DNA of 36,866 nucleotides, from positions 1-36,866 of the forward strand of contig JAPOHG010000019.1 of assembly GCA_029979565.1 (NCBI GenBank). Reading direction: 5' to 3'. The DNA comes from a bacterium. Its GTDB lineage: Bacteria > Bacteroidota > Bacteroidia > Flavobacteriales_D > Sanyastnellaceae. Within the stretch, counting starts at the first letter, position 1. Each line of letters opens with the position of its first letter. Made by a program: the position numbers and the translations under genes. The notes under the pieces were generated by a model. The model was not told where the DNA came from, did not search any database, and saw only the letters and a program-made list of their open reading frames with translations. Positions 18,206 to 26,260 of the stretch are shown piece by piece.

Positions 18206-19495
18206 ATGAACAGAAAATGGAATTTTCTGCTGCTTTCCGCTTTGGTCGCAGCCACCCTCGTCGTTGGTGTTGATTACGACACAATTCAGTCCCAAACCGC
18301 CTCTTACGACTCAGGTGATATCGCCTGGATGGTCGTCGCAAGCGCATTTGTCTTGCTCATGACGCCCGGTCTTGCCTTCTTTTACGGCGGCATGGTGAAC
18401 AAGAAAAACGTCATCTCAACCATGCTCCAGAGCTTTGTCGCACTCGGCGTCATCAGTGTCGTCTGGGTTGTGGTCGGATTCAGCCTGTGCTTCGGCGATT
18501 CACTCGGGGGGATCATTGGTGACCCGCGCACGTATTTCGCTTTTCGTGGCGTGGGATTGGTTCCAAACGCGGATTTCGCGGAAACGATCCCCTTTCTGCT
18601 CTTCGCGCTGTTCCAGCTGAAGTTTGCCATCATTACGCCCGCTCTGATTACGGGGAGTTTTGCCGGTCGCATCCGGTTCCGGGCATACATTTTGTTCATG
18701 GTGCTCTTCAGTTTGATCATTTATCCGCCTTTGGCTCATATGACTTGGCATCCAGATGGTCTCCTTCGCAATTGGGGCGTATTGGATTTTGCCGGCGGAA
18801 CAGTGGTGCACATGTCAGCGGGATTTGCCGCTTTGGCCGGTGCCTTGTTTTTGGGCAAACGCAACGAAGTGGACAACCAGCCAGCCAACATTCCATTTGT
18901 CATTCTCGGAACGGGATTGCTCTGGTTCGGTTGGTTCGGTTTTAACGCAGGTTCGGCACTTGGCGCCAACGCCGATGCAGTCAAGGCATTTGCCAACACA
19001 AACCTCGCGAGCGCCACGGCCATGATCACGTGGGTGTTCTACGACCGCTTCCAGAATCGAAAGATGTCTGCCCTTGGTGCGTGCATCGGAGCGATTGTTG
19101 GCCTCGTCGCCATTACGCCAGCTGCGGGATTCGTATCCATTTCGCACAGTATTTTCATTGGCTTCCTCGCCGCGCTGATCAGCAATTGGGCCATTCGATT
19201 CCAATCGCGGTTTGCGATCGACGACACGCTGGACGTGTTTGCAAGCCATGGCATTGGCGGCTTGGTAGGCATGGTGCTCACCGGGGTTTTTGCTGAAGAA
19301 GTGGGGCTCATTCACGGCGATGCGACCGTATTTGTTCGGCACCTCATTTCTTTGATGGGGGTTGTTGTAGGTGTCTTCGCCTTGAGCTACGCGCTCTATT
19401 TCCTTGTCAACCGCATCATTCCGCTGCGTGTTCGCACCGACCAAGAACAGCGTGGATTGGACCACTCGCAGCACGGTGAAAGGCTCATTTCATAG
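18206..19495 (+). CDS. amtB: Ammonium channel of the Amt/MEP/Rh family
   Basis: A 429-residue inner-membrane protein with about 11-12 transmembrane helices that moves ammonium into the cell. Family signatures are clear: the DYDTIQSQTASYDSGDIAW start, the GLAFFYGG-V--KN segment (55-68), the pore histidine His202 in GGTVVHMSAG, the FGWFGFNAGS stretch (241-250) and the second pore histidine His348 in FASHGIGGLVG. The ATG at 18206 is chosen because it starts directly before the first hydrophobic helix; longer in-frame extensions run through the promoter region. There is no glnK gene beside it, so any PII regulator must lie elsewhere. It sits between two large T9SS surface proteins, with 45 bases to the next gene on the same strand. 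Confidence 0.95.
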   Translation: MNRKWNFLLLSALVAATLVVGVDYDTIQSQTASYDSGDIAWMVVASAFVLLMTPGLAFFYGGMVNKKNVISTMLQSFVALGVISVVWVVVGFSLCFGDSLGGIIGDPRTYFAFRGVGLVPNADFAETIPFLLFALFQLKFAIITPALITGSFAGRIRFRAYILFMVLFSLIIYPPLAHMTWHPDGLLRNWGVLDFAGGTVVHMSAGFAALAGALFLGKRNEVDNQPANIPFVILGTGLLWFGWFGFNAGSALGANADAVKAFANTNLASATAMITWVFYDRFQNRKMSALGACIGAIVGLVAITPAAGFVSISHSIFIGFLAALISNWAIRFQSRFAIDDTLDVFASHGIGGLVGMVLTGVFAEEVGLIHGDATVFVRHLISLMGVVVGVFALSYALYFLVNRIIPLRVRTDQEQRGLDHSQHGERLIS

Positions 19496-19540
19496 AGAGA
19501 TTTACAGAAATCGGACTATCTTCCCAACAAACTGCCTGGA

Positions 19541-22348
19541 ATGATCCTGAATCCTTCGAAAACCCTGTGGCTGGCCCTTGCCACGCTCTTCCTGTCAACG
19601 GCCTACGGGCAATCCGAAATCACCTTCGGATATACAGGTGAGGTGGAAATTTATGTTGTACCCAATTGTGTTTCGCAATTGGAGGTACAACTCAAGGGTG
19701 CTGCCGGAGGAGGATCCAATGGTGGAAACGGATCCACCGTCACCGGAATCATCGATGTGGTAGAAGGAGAAATTCTGGAAATCAGGGTGGGCGGCGAAGG
19801 CGGATGCCCATCGGCTGGCTACAATGGAGGTGGCGCAGGCGGGGCTGCCGGCGGGGCCAATGCCGGATGCGGAGGGGGCGGAGCATCTGATATTCGCATC
19901 GGAGGATCGGCATTGGCGGATCGCTTTGTCGTTGCTGCAGGCGGCGGAGGCATGGGGGGAGGGAATACAGACGCCGACGCCGGTGATGCGGGTTGCAATG
20001 CCGGCGGTGAAGGCGACAGCCCCTTTGGCCAAGGCGGCAACGGAGCGACGCAGAATTCTGGCGGTGCCGGAGGCCCGCCTTGGATTGGATCCGGAAACAA
20101 CGGCGATGGCGGTGGCCTTGGCTTAGGGGGCGATGGTGCCATTGACCCCTGCTACAACGTCGGTCCTGGTGGTGGCGGTGGCGGTGGCTACTACGGCGGT
20201 GGCGGTGGCGGAAGTGACTGCTTCGCGTCGGGTTCGCTGGGTGGCGGTGGCGGAGGCGGAGGATCAAGCTTGACCCCAGCGGGCTTCTCATGCGTGGGGG
20301 GTAACGTCTCCGGTCAAGGCTCCATTGTCATTACGCCCATTGGCGGAGTCGGTTTGGTGGTCGAACCCACCGCTCCACAGTTCTGTGAAGGTGACTCGCT
20401 TTTTTTGACCCTTTCTGGAGCAGACAATTACGATTGGTTTGAAGCGGATGGCTTAACGGTCATTGATGGGGCAAACGTCCTGGTCAATCCGCTTGAAACC
20501 ACCGTGTACAACGTCATCGCATCCAATGAGGAGTGCATCGATACCGTTGACGTCACGGTAACCGTGGTGCCCTACCCTGTTATCACGGTAGACCCCGAGT
20601 ACATCACTACGTGCAATGAACCTGTATCCCTTTCAGCCACAGGGGCTTTTCAACTCCAATGGTTGCCCAATGAGAGTTTGGTCGGAAATGGTTACGGTCC
20701 ATTCCAGACCGCAAACCCCACCGAGACAACGGTCTATACGGTGATTGGGACGAATTCTGGATGCAGTTCCGAAGCAACCGTAACGGTCGCATACCAGTTG
20801 GAAGTGGAAAGTACCGAGTACTACTGCGAAGGAGGAAGCTACAGCCTGCCCGACGGGTCGGAAGTCAGTGAAGAGGGAACGTACATCGCGGAATACGTTT
20901 CCGTCGAGGGGTGCGACAGCATCGTAACGGTAAACCTCTTTGAACAGTCCACCTACGACTTCCAGATGCCGGTGCAGCTCTGTGCTGGCGAGACGTTCAC
21001 CCTCCCTGACGGGACCATTATCAATGAGCCGGGTACATTCCCCGTGGTGCTCGAGACTGCTCAAGCGCAATGCGACAGCGTCATCACCACAGTGGTGTCG
21101 ATGCTTCAGCCGTTTGAAACCCAAAATACTTTGGCGCTCTGCGAAGGAGAACCGGTGGTATTGGGCGACGGCACAGTTGTCACGGAGGAAGGCGTGTACA
21201 CAGTGGTCTTGACATCCGAAACCAATGGATGCGACAGCACGGTGACGTCCAATGTGATTTTCCAACCCAACTACGACATGAGCGTTGCCCTGGACGCCTG
21301 CGATGACGGTTCCTATCTCTTCCCGGACGGAACCCTTCCCACTTCCTCGGGCGTTTTCAATTTTGATTTGCAAACCACACTGGGTTGTGACAGCAGTGTC
21401 ACCATTGATTTAACCCTCAATCCGGCGTACGACATTGCCTACAACGCATCCATATGCGCGGGCGAAAGCTATACCATGCCTGACGGTTCCGCCATCACGG
21501 CAGCCGGTCCGTACACGTCGGTCTTGCAGACCACTGCCGGGTGCGACAGCAGCATCACGGTTCAGTTGACGGTCAACCCGCTTCCTGAACTCTCTAGCAG
21601 CGCTGAAGAGAGCTACTGCCTTTACGACGGGAACATTGAATTGAATCCCACGCCAGGTGGCGGGACGCTTTCAGGAGATTTACTGAACGGAAGTACCCTG
21701 CAGCATGAGGGGGCCGACCCCGGGACATACGAAGTGAGCTATTCCATCACCGACGGCAACGGATGCACCAACATCGATTTGGTCGAATACGTATTGGCAA
21801 CGCCCATCGAACCTACGTTTGATTTCGAAATGATTTGCAATGAACTCGAACTCATCAGCACCGTCAACGATTCCAACGAAGAATATGGATATGAGTGGTA
21901 TCTGGATAACGAACTGGTCGCCATTTTCGCCAATCCAACCTACTTCTTCGACCAAACCGGCAGCTTTGAAATGCAGCTTTCTGTCACCGATCCTTACGGA
22001 TGTGTCTACGATGCCTCGCAGGAAGTGTACCTGCAAAACGCCTTGAACCTCGATGGATTTTTCGTTCCGAATGTCTTCACGCCCAATGGTGACGACTACA
22101 ACGATTCCTTCCAGATACCTTCAGCGGTGAGCGCCTGCCTGAATTATAACGTCGACATCTTCAACCGCTGGGGCCAGCTGGTGTACACCATGACACCTTT
22201 GAAGTCTGACTTTGCTGGTAAAGATGAGCTGGGCAACACGTTACCAGAAGGTGTGTATTACTACACCATGGAAATCCTGGAATACCCCTGCGATGAAACA
22301 CCGGAACTGCAGCCTTTCTGCAGCGGCACCATCTCTCTCTTCCGATAA
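19541..22348 (+). CDS. Glycine-rich, repeat-containing T9SS surface protein (CHU_C)
   Basis: A 935-residue secreted protein. Residues 1-23 are a signal peptide (AYGQ). Residues about 50-270 form a glycine-rich domain with GGGG runs and scattered Cys. Two Ig-like segments follow (about 275-345 and 346-420), then five copies of a 52-53 residue repeat with the pattern C-G--Y-LPDG----GTY----GCDS-VTV (about 425-680), a PKD/Ig segment (about 690-830), and a CHU_C domain (about 845-935; PNVFTPNGDDYNDSF, DIFNRWGQLVY, LPEGVYYYTM). It is likely exported by T9SS and surface-attached, perhaps forming an adhesive or structural layer. The downstream small exported protein begins 12 nt after its stop, suggesting an operon. 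Function as adhesin is inference from architecture. Confidence 0.9.
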   Translation: MILNPSKTLWLALATLFLSTAYGQSEITFGYTGEVEIYVVPNCVSQLEVQLKGAAGGGSNGGNGSTVTGIIDVVEGEILEIRVGGEGGCPSAGYNGGGAGGAAGGANAGCGGGGASDIRIGGSALADRFVVAAGGGGMGGGNTDADAGDAGCNAGGEGDSPFGQGGNGATQNSGGAGGPPWIGSGNNGDGGGLGLGGDGAIDPCYNVGPGGGGGGGYYGGGGGGSDCFASGSLGGGGGGGGSSLTPAGFSCVGGNVSGQGSIVITPIGGVGLVVEPTAPQFCEGDSLFLTLSGADNYDWFEADGLTVIDGANVLVNPLETTVYNVIASNEECIDTVDVTVTVVPYPVITVDPEYITTCNEPVSLSATGAFQLQWLPNESLVGNGYGPFQTANPTETTVYTVIGTNSGCSSEATVTVAYQLEVESTEYYCEGGSYSLPDGSEVSEEGTYIAEYVSVEGCDSIVTVNLFEQSTYDFQMPVQLCAGETFTLPDGTIINEPGTFPVVLETAQAQCDSVITTVVSMLQPFETQNTLALCEGEPVVLGDGTVVTEEGVYTVVLTSETNGCDSTVTSNVIFQPNYDMSVALDACDDGSYLFPDGTLPTSSGVFNFDLQTTLGCDSSVTIDLTLNPAYDIAYNASICAGESYTMPDGSAITAAGPYTSVLQTTAGCDSSITVQLTVNPLPELSSSAEESYCLYDGNIELNPTPGGGTLSGDLLNGSTLQHEGADPGTYEVSYSITDGNGCTNIDLVEYVLATPIEPTFDFEMICNELELISTVNDSNEEYGYEWYLDNELVAIFANPTYFFDQTGSFEMQLSVTDPYGCVYDASQEVYLQNALNLDGFFVPNVFTPNGDDYNDSFQIPSAVSACLNYNVDIFNRWGQLVYTMTPLKSDFAGKDELGNTLPEGVYYYTMEILEYPCDETPELQPFCSGTISLFR
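19690..20290 (+). repeat. Glycine-rich low-complexity coding stretch
   Basis: A run of GGN-rich codons encodes clusters such as GGGGGGGYYGGGGGG interspersed with Ala, Asn, Asp and Cys. The base composition departs strongly from the neighbours because of the glycine codons, giving spurious open frames on the other strand. Confidence 0.8.
20815..21580 (+). repeat. Five tandem 52-53 residue repeats with GCDS motif
   Basis: The TGCGACAGC/TGTGACAGC motif (Cys-Asp-Ser) recurs near 20912, 21071, 21230, 21386 and 21542, a period of 156-159 bases. Each unit also has a Cys-x-Gly and an LPDG turn about 35 residues earlier (third copy LGDG), so these are true protein-level tandem repeats that have diverged at DNA level. 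Confidence 0.85.
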
Positions 22349-22360
22349 ATACGTTCCACC

Positions 22361-22714
22361 ATGAAGCATTTTTTCTCTGCGACCCTCTTGACGCTCGTCT
22401 TTAGCGCCACCTCCGCTTTCGGGCAATCCACTCCCGTTGAAACCGCTGACATCAAATCAAGTTACGAGGCTCAAGGCATCAATTTCGATCAAGTACGTTC
22501 CATGGTTGAGACGGTCACGAACAATGCGCTCGAGCCCACTGAAGCGGTGATGGCAGACTTTTTGCGAACCATCGCATCGTTTCAAGCCGCTGGCACCCCC
22601 GTCCCCATGACCGAAGAATGGTTGACCCACTGGACCATGGCGTACGCCATCACCAATGAACAGGCACAGGACTTGTACAAAGTTGCGCTCCGATTCGGGC
22701 TGCAACGTCGGTGA
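22361..22714 (+). CDS. Small exported protein of unknown function
   Basis: A 117-residue protein with a clear signal peptide (residues 1-22, SAFGQ) and a mature region of about 95 residues that looks largely helical (SSYEAQGINFDQVRSMVETV, TEAVMADFLRTIASF, NEQAQDLYKVALRF). No Cys, no known domain recognised. It starts 12 nt after the large glycine-rich surface protein, so it may be co-expressed with it and could assist its export or assembly, but nothing in the sequence proves this. Confidence 0.75.
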   Translation: MKHFFSATLLTLVFSATSAFGQSTPVETADIKSSYEAQGINFDQVRSMVETVTNNALEPTEAVMADFLRTIASFQAAGTPVPMTEEWLTHWTMAYAITNEQAQDLYKVALRFGLQRR

Positions 22715-22725
22715 CGGTGAAACGC

Positions 22726-22789
22726 TTACAAACTATGTGCAGTCATTTACAAAGTGTGGCATATGTGCACAAATGTGATGGATTTGTAA
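22726..22789. promoter_or_regulatory. Repeat-based operator candidate upstream of the HTH-like gene
   Basis: The 7-mer TTACAAA occurs at 22726-22732 and 22747-22753 and in inverted form (TTTGTAA) at 22783-22789. ATGTGCA also occurs twice, at 22735-22741 and 22763-22769, each time after a TTACAAA. This arrangement in a 91-base gap, directly ahead of a gene with an HTH-like N-terminus, looks like a regulator-binding region. Binding is inference. Confidence 0.4.
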
Positions 22790-22793
22790 TGAT

Positions 22794-22801
22794 TACTTTT
22801 G
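22794..22801 (+). promoter_or_regulatory. Possible Bacteroidota -7 box (TACTTTTG)
   Basis: TACTTTTG matches the Bacteroidota -7 consensus TAnnTTTG perfectly and ends 4 bases before the GTG start at 22806. No matching -33 TTTG is found at the usual distance. If real, the transcript would start at or next to the start codon. Confidence 0.3.
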
Positions 22802-22805
22802 CTTA

Positions 22806-23978
22806 GTGCATATTACCCCAAGTAACATTCACGCGTGTCGCAATGAAATCACCAAGGCTTGGGGACGCTCAGTGCAAACGCAACGCGACTGTGTTGCCCT
22901 TTCCGAAGCCGTTTTCTCGAAAACAGGTAAAAAGGTAGCGAGCCACACGTTGCGGCGATTTTTTGGTCTGGTGTCCTTTGACGGGCAGTTTCGAAAGTCC
23001 ACCCTCGATAACCTGGCCAATTTTGCAGGGTACGAGTCCTGCGATGAGTTCCTCGATCGCCTCAAGGACGAAGAAGACATGGTTGAGCTGTTGGTGCGGC
23101 TGCAGGTGCAGAACGTCGAGATTGACGAATACTACATCAACCGCCTCATCGAACGGGACATATCGATGGAAGCCGTGATGATGGCAGGGCATTTGATCAA
23201 CCTGCGGCTGGAACAAAACGATCACGAACGCATCATCCGGCTGTTCCAAGCCTTAAAACCGGTGGACGAAGGAAGGCCTTTGTATTACGCCATCGTATCC
23301 GTTTTTGCCCACTACGTAGGGTCCAAGTTTTTCGCCATTGAAGACAAGACCTTCATCCATCGGCTCATGAAGGAAACCCCATTCATCAACTTGGTGGTCT
23401 CGTTTTACGTACCGGTCATGAATCTGAATGGTGAATACGGTAGAATCATTGAGATGATGTTGAGCACATCGACCGATCCAGAGCATCAAGCTTTCGGGAA
23501 CAGTCTATTGGCAACAAGGGCAATGTTGAGTGGAAATAGAGAACAGGCGCTCGACCATTTTCATCGGATTCCAGGCGGTTCATACTTCCCCATTCTTGAA
23601 GGACGGATTGCCGTGTTGGATTACTTTTTGAACGGCGTGAAGGAGGATGCCGTTGAAGCCCACTTTACGCCGCCCGCGAACCAAGCAATTTTCTATTTCA
23701 AGGCCATCACACCCTTGTTGGTTGCATTCGATGAGGATGAATTACTTGAGCGCCTCATCGATAAGCATGATCTCCTCAACATCACCTCTCAACATTGGAT
23801 GGAAGAATCGGTCAAAAAGCAAACGGGATTGGCCAGAGCCTGGATCCTCGCCAAGCGAGGAAATGTCTTGGAAAGCAAGGCCACTTTGGGCATTTTAAAG
23901 GAAACGACCTTTCCACGCGACTACCAAGGCACATCACAACTCATCATCGAAGCAACTGAAGCGCTATTGAACGCGTAA
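22806..23978 (+). CDS. Bacteroidota protein with HTH-like N-terminus and alpha-helical body
   Basis: A 390-residue cytoplasmic protein starting with GTG at 22806; an in-frame TGA at 22776-22778 and no ATG nearby fix this start. Residues about 8-85 match a domain common in Bacteroidota (a wHTH-like fold seen at the start of TPR-like proteins): LSEAVFSKTGKKVASHTLRR followed by FFGLV and STLDNLANFAGYESCDEF. The remaining 300 residues are almost entirely helical, with repeats of about 35 residues that resemble a TPR-like superhelix. A regulatory DNA- or protein-binding role is likely, but no target can be read. It abuts the converging PH-domain gene with no gap (stops at 23978 and 23979). Confidence 0.7.
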   Translation: MHITPSNIHACRNEITKAWGRSVQTQRDCVALSEAVFSKTGKKVASHTLRRFFGLVSFDGQFRKSTLDNLANFAGYESCDEFLDRLKDEEDMVELLVRLQVQNVEIDEYYINRLIERDISMEAVMMAGHLINLRLEQNDHERIIRLFQALKPVDEGRPLYYAIVSVFAHYVGSKFFAIEDKTFIHRLMKETPFINLVVSFYVPVMNLNGEYGRIIEMMLSTSTDPEHQAFGNSLLATRAMLSGNREQALDHFHRIPGGSYFPILEGRIAVLDYFLNGVKEDAVEAHFTPPANQAIFYFKAITPLLVAFDEDELLERLIDKHDLLNITSQHWMEESVKKQTGLARAWILAKRGNVLESKATLGILKETTFPRDYQGTSQLIIEATEALLNA

Positions 23979-25481
23979 TCACATCCAAGGTCGATTGGTC
24001 GATTCCGCTTGATAAAGAACCAGATCGCGCAATTGCATCGCTGTTTTTTTCGGAATGAAACGCACCACGACAGGCCCAGCGGCCGTGTAAACACGAGCAT
24101 GCGCAAGTCCTCGTCGGCGCATCAACCAACTTTCTGTCAGGACGACACGTTGCGCTTTTCGCAATTCCGTTCGAAGGTGTTTTTGGCGAAGCCATCCCGT
24201 ACGCATGCAAAGTTGTTCCTCGGATGTCATCAATTCCACGCCACGGTATTGATTAACCCCTGCTACGGCCAACCAAACGCCCCAAACAAATGCAGCCAAT
24301 TGCATCCAAGTCTCGCCCCAAATCAAAACCGGGACCACCACAGCAGCCCGAAACACCAACATGCGAATAAGCATCAACTTGTGAGGTCGAATCACCTCAG
24401 ATTCACCAGCAAAAGGTGGAAACAACATCGCATTAAGGCGGTTTGCATGGTCGGATTCCAACCCCGGAATCGCCAAACTCACAGCACCTTGAGCATCATC
24501 GGTTTGAGCTCGAGCCTGGTGAATTCGAAACGTCTCAAAGCCCACCACACGTTGCAAAACACTGCTGCTGCCTTCCAACATTTGAACTTTGTGCAATGGA
24601 ATTTTGAATTCAAATTTTTTGAACAAGCCCCCGGATAATTCCAACCCTTCCGACTGGGCGCGAACCTGCAGATTGTAATACCGCAATACAGCACCGATGA
24701 GTGAAACGAGCATGCCCACAACAACCACCCCAATGGCAATAAGGGGAATCATCAGCACCCACAAAAACTTCAACACCACCCACGTGTAAGACGGGACATT
24801 TGAAAGCCACCCCGTCATCAGCCCTTCCAACGGTTCTGCCAAGGCAATGATCGAACCAAAGGCAATCAGGGCATTGCGCAGATGATTCTGCGTGAGGCCA
24901 ATCTTAAACAACCGACTCCAGGACAAGGAAATCAGCTGCTCGCCATGCGCCATGGAATCCAACCCTTCATGATCTGATTCTACCTGCAGGCGGCCCGAGG
25001 ATAAAACCACCTTCAAAGCCTTCGCGTCTTCCACCTTGAGGGCTGCGATTTCCACCTCGGCCCCAGCTGTACCCGCCGTATCCACCTTCACACTCATCAC
25101 CCCAAAAGCCCGTTGCCAAATAGACTGCTCGAGGTTGACCACTTGAATGCGCTCAAAAGCGATGGTGATGCGCTCACGTTCTAAGACTCCACGGCGGATA
25201 ACCAAGGCATCTTCGGTAATCTGGAAGGTGAATTTCCAATACTGAAACACAGCGCTCAAACATGAAATGACCAAAACAGCGAGGCTGATCCATTCCCCAT
25301 AAGCGCGGATGTTATCGGAAACGGCAGCTCCGGCAAGGATTGGCCAAAAACCACGTATGAACATCCACGTGTATTTGACGATGTATTGAAAAACACCCGT
25401 CGGATGCTGGCGACGTGCAGGGAAATGCACGGCTAGCGGTTGAGGGATTTCCTCGGGGCTAGGCGTGGCTGACTCGTTCAT
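23979..25481 (-). CDS. PH-domain membrane protein, YdbT type
   Basis: A 500-residue inner-membrane protein with three bacterial PH (bPH2) domains separated by pairs of transmembrane helices. Start ATG 25481 (MNESATPS) is inside the end of the upstream gene, a 23-nt overlap. Each PH copy has the pattern R-G-L-R-ER--I-F-RIQ-V---QS--QR-FG, for example RRGVLERERITIAFERIQVV (residues about 110-130), KFEFKIPLHKVQMLEGSSSV (about 325-345) and a C-terminal copy with WLRQKHLRTELRKAQRVVLT. Membrane pairs flank positions about 40-85, 205-270 and 370-420. This family works with a short single-PH partner, which is the adjacent gene. Its role in Bacteroidota is unknown; links to envelope or lipid stress are known only for related families. 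Confidence 0.85.
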   Translation of the reverse strand: MNESATPSPEEIPQPLAVHFPARRQHPTGVFQYIVKYTWMFIRGFWPILAGAAVSDNIRAYGEWISLAVLVISCLSAVFQYWKFTFQITEDALVIRRGVLERERITIAFERIQVVNLEQSIWQRAFGVMSVKVDTAGTAGAEVEIAALKVEDAKALKVVLSSGRLQVESDHEGLDSMAHGEQLISLSWSRLFKIGLTQNHLRNALIAFGSIIALAEPLEGLMTGWLSNVPSYTWVVLKFLWVLMIPLIAIGVVVVGMLVSLIGAVLRYYNLQVRAQSEGLELSGGLFKKFEFKIPLHKVQMLEGSSSVLQRVVGFETFRIHQARAQTDDAQGAVSLAIPGLESDHANRLNAMLFPPFAGESEVIRPHKLMLIRMLVFRAAVVVPVLIWGETWMQLAAFVWGVWLAVAGVNQYRGVELMTSEEQLCMRTGWLRQKHLRTELRKAQRVVLTESWLMRRRGLAHARVYTAAGPVVVRFIPKKTAMQLRDLVLYQAESTNRPWM

Positions 25482-25983
25482 CCAATTGTTGCCTGAGGCG
25501 CTTGGCCCGTTCGACGTCCATCCCGGGCACACGCAAATTGGCCCCCGAGTTGCCCGCGGTATAGAGTTTCAACGTACATACCTGGAACGCCCGCGCAACC
25601 GGACCTTGGGCGATTTCACTGTGCTGGATTCGATTGAACGGGACCGTAACGGTTTCACGCTTGAAAAACCCCGACCGGTAGCTTAAGTCGTGTTCGCGAA
25701 CAAGTACACCGCGCAATGGGAATCCCTTGATTTCTTCGATCGCCCAAAGCAAACCAAACGCGATACTTGCACCGGTAACCAGCCGCACCCCCCACCGAAG
25801 GGTTTGTACCTCCTTCCATTCAAACCAAATCAGTACACCCAATCCGGCAAACACCAATAGCATTACAATGGCATAGACCGCGGCCCGCAGTGTGCGGTAC
25901 CGCAACGGCAGCCCTTCAAATTCTTCTTCCACAAGGGAAGGCAAAGCGTCAATGCGCAATGAATTATTGGAAAAAAGTGCCAT
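25459..25983 (-). CDS. PH-domain membrane protein, YdbS type
   Basis: A 174-residue membrane protein with two N-terminal transmembrane helices (about 32-53 and 68-84) and one bPH2 domain (about 90-165; YRSGFFKRETVTVPFNRIQH, AFQVCTLKLYTAG). It is the short partner of the YdbS/YdbT pair and overlaps the longer partner by 23 nt, which indicates translational coupling. The ATG at 25983 is the only sensible start. Probably forms an inner-membrane complex with its neighbour. Confidence 0.87.
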   Translation of the reverse strand: MALFSNNSLRIDALPSLVEEEFEGLPLRYRTLRAAVYAIVMLLVFAGLGVLIWFEWKEVQTLRWGVRLVTGASIAFGLLWAIEEIKGFPLRGVLVREHDLSYRSGFFKRETVTVPFNRIQHSEIAQGPVARAFQVCTLKLYTAGNSGANLRVPGMDVERAKRLRQQLDERVSHA

Positions 25984-26025
25984 GCAATGGTAGGCCTGAA
26001 TTTACACGAATGTTGCCAATTCTCC

Positions 26026-26259
26026 TCAGGAGCACGCACCGGCCGTAAATTCCATGATGCCATAGCAACCTGCTTCTCCAGAATTCATGTAGGTATTGCC
26101 ATCGCATCCACATACGGGATCGACGACCATGGGGTAGAAACAGTCCTCATTTAGGACCGGTGTGCAGTCGGAATTTTTGGCGCACCCCGTCGCCATGATT
26201 AGAAAAAGGACAACGGCTTCAATTGCCGCTGCCCCTTTTCTGTGTGTTCGTAGATTCAA
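26026..26259 (-). CDS. Small Kazal-type lipoprotein
   Basis: A 77-residue predicted lipoprotein starting at TTG 26259, 1 nt after the SulP stop; there is no ATG upstream that avoids the SulP gene. Residues 1-25 form a lipoprotein signal (AVVLFLIMATG, then Cys26). The mature part has six Cys in a Kazal pattern: Cys32, Cys40, then DPVCGCDGNTYMN with Cys50 and Cys52, Cys65 and Cys76. Kazal domains inhibit serine proteases; small Kazal-like lipoproteins are common in Bacteroidota, but their targets are mostly unknown. It is the last gene of a long minus-strand run; the gap to the PH-domain genes is 42 bases. Confidence 0.7.
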   Translation of the reverse strand: MNLRTHRKGAAAIEAVVLFLIMATGCAKNSDCTPVLNEDCFYPMVVDPVCGCDGNTYMNSGEAGCYGIMEFTAGACS

Positions 26260-26260
26260 T

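Noticed and set aside
19782-20291. Open minus-strand frame rich in Arg, His and Pro opposite the glycine-rich domain
   Set aside because: It is the complement of GGN codon runs; low complexity and no start context or family match support a real gene.
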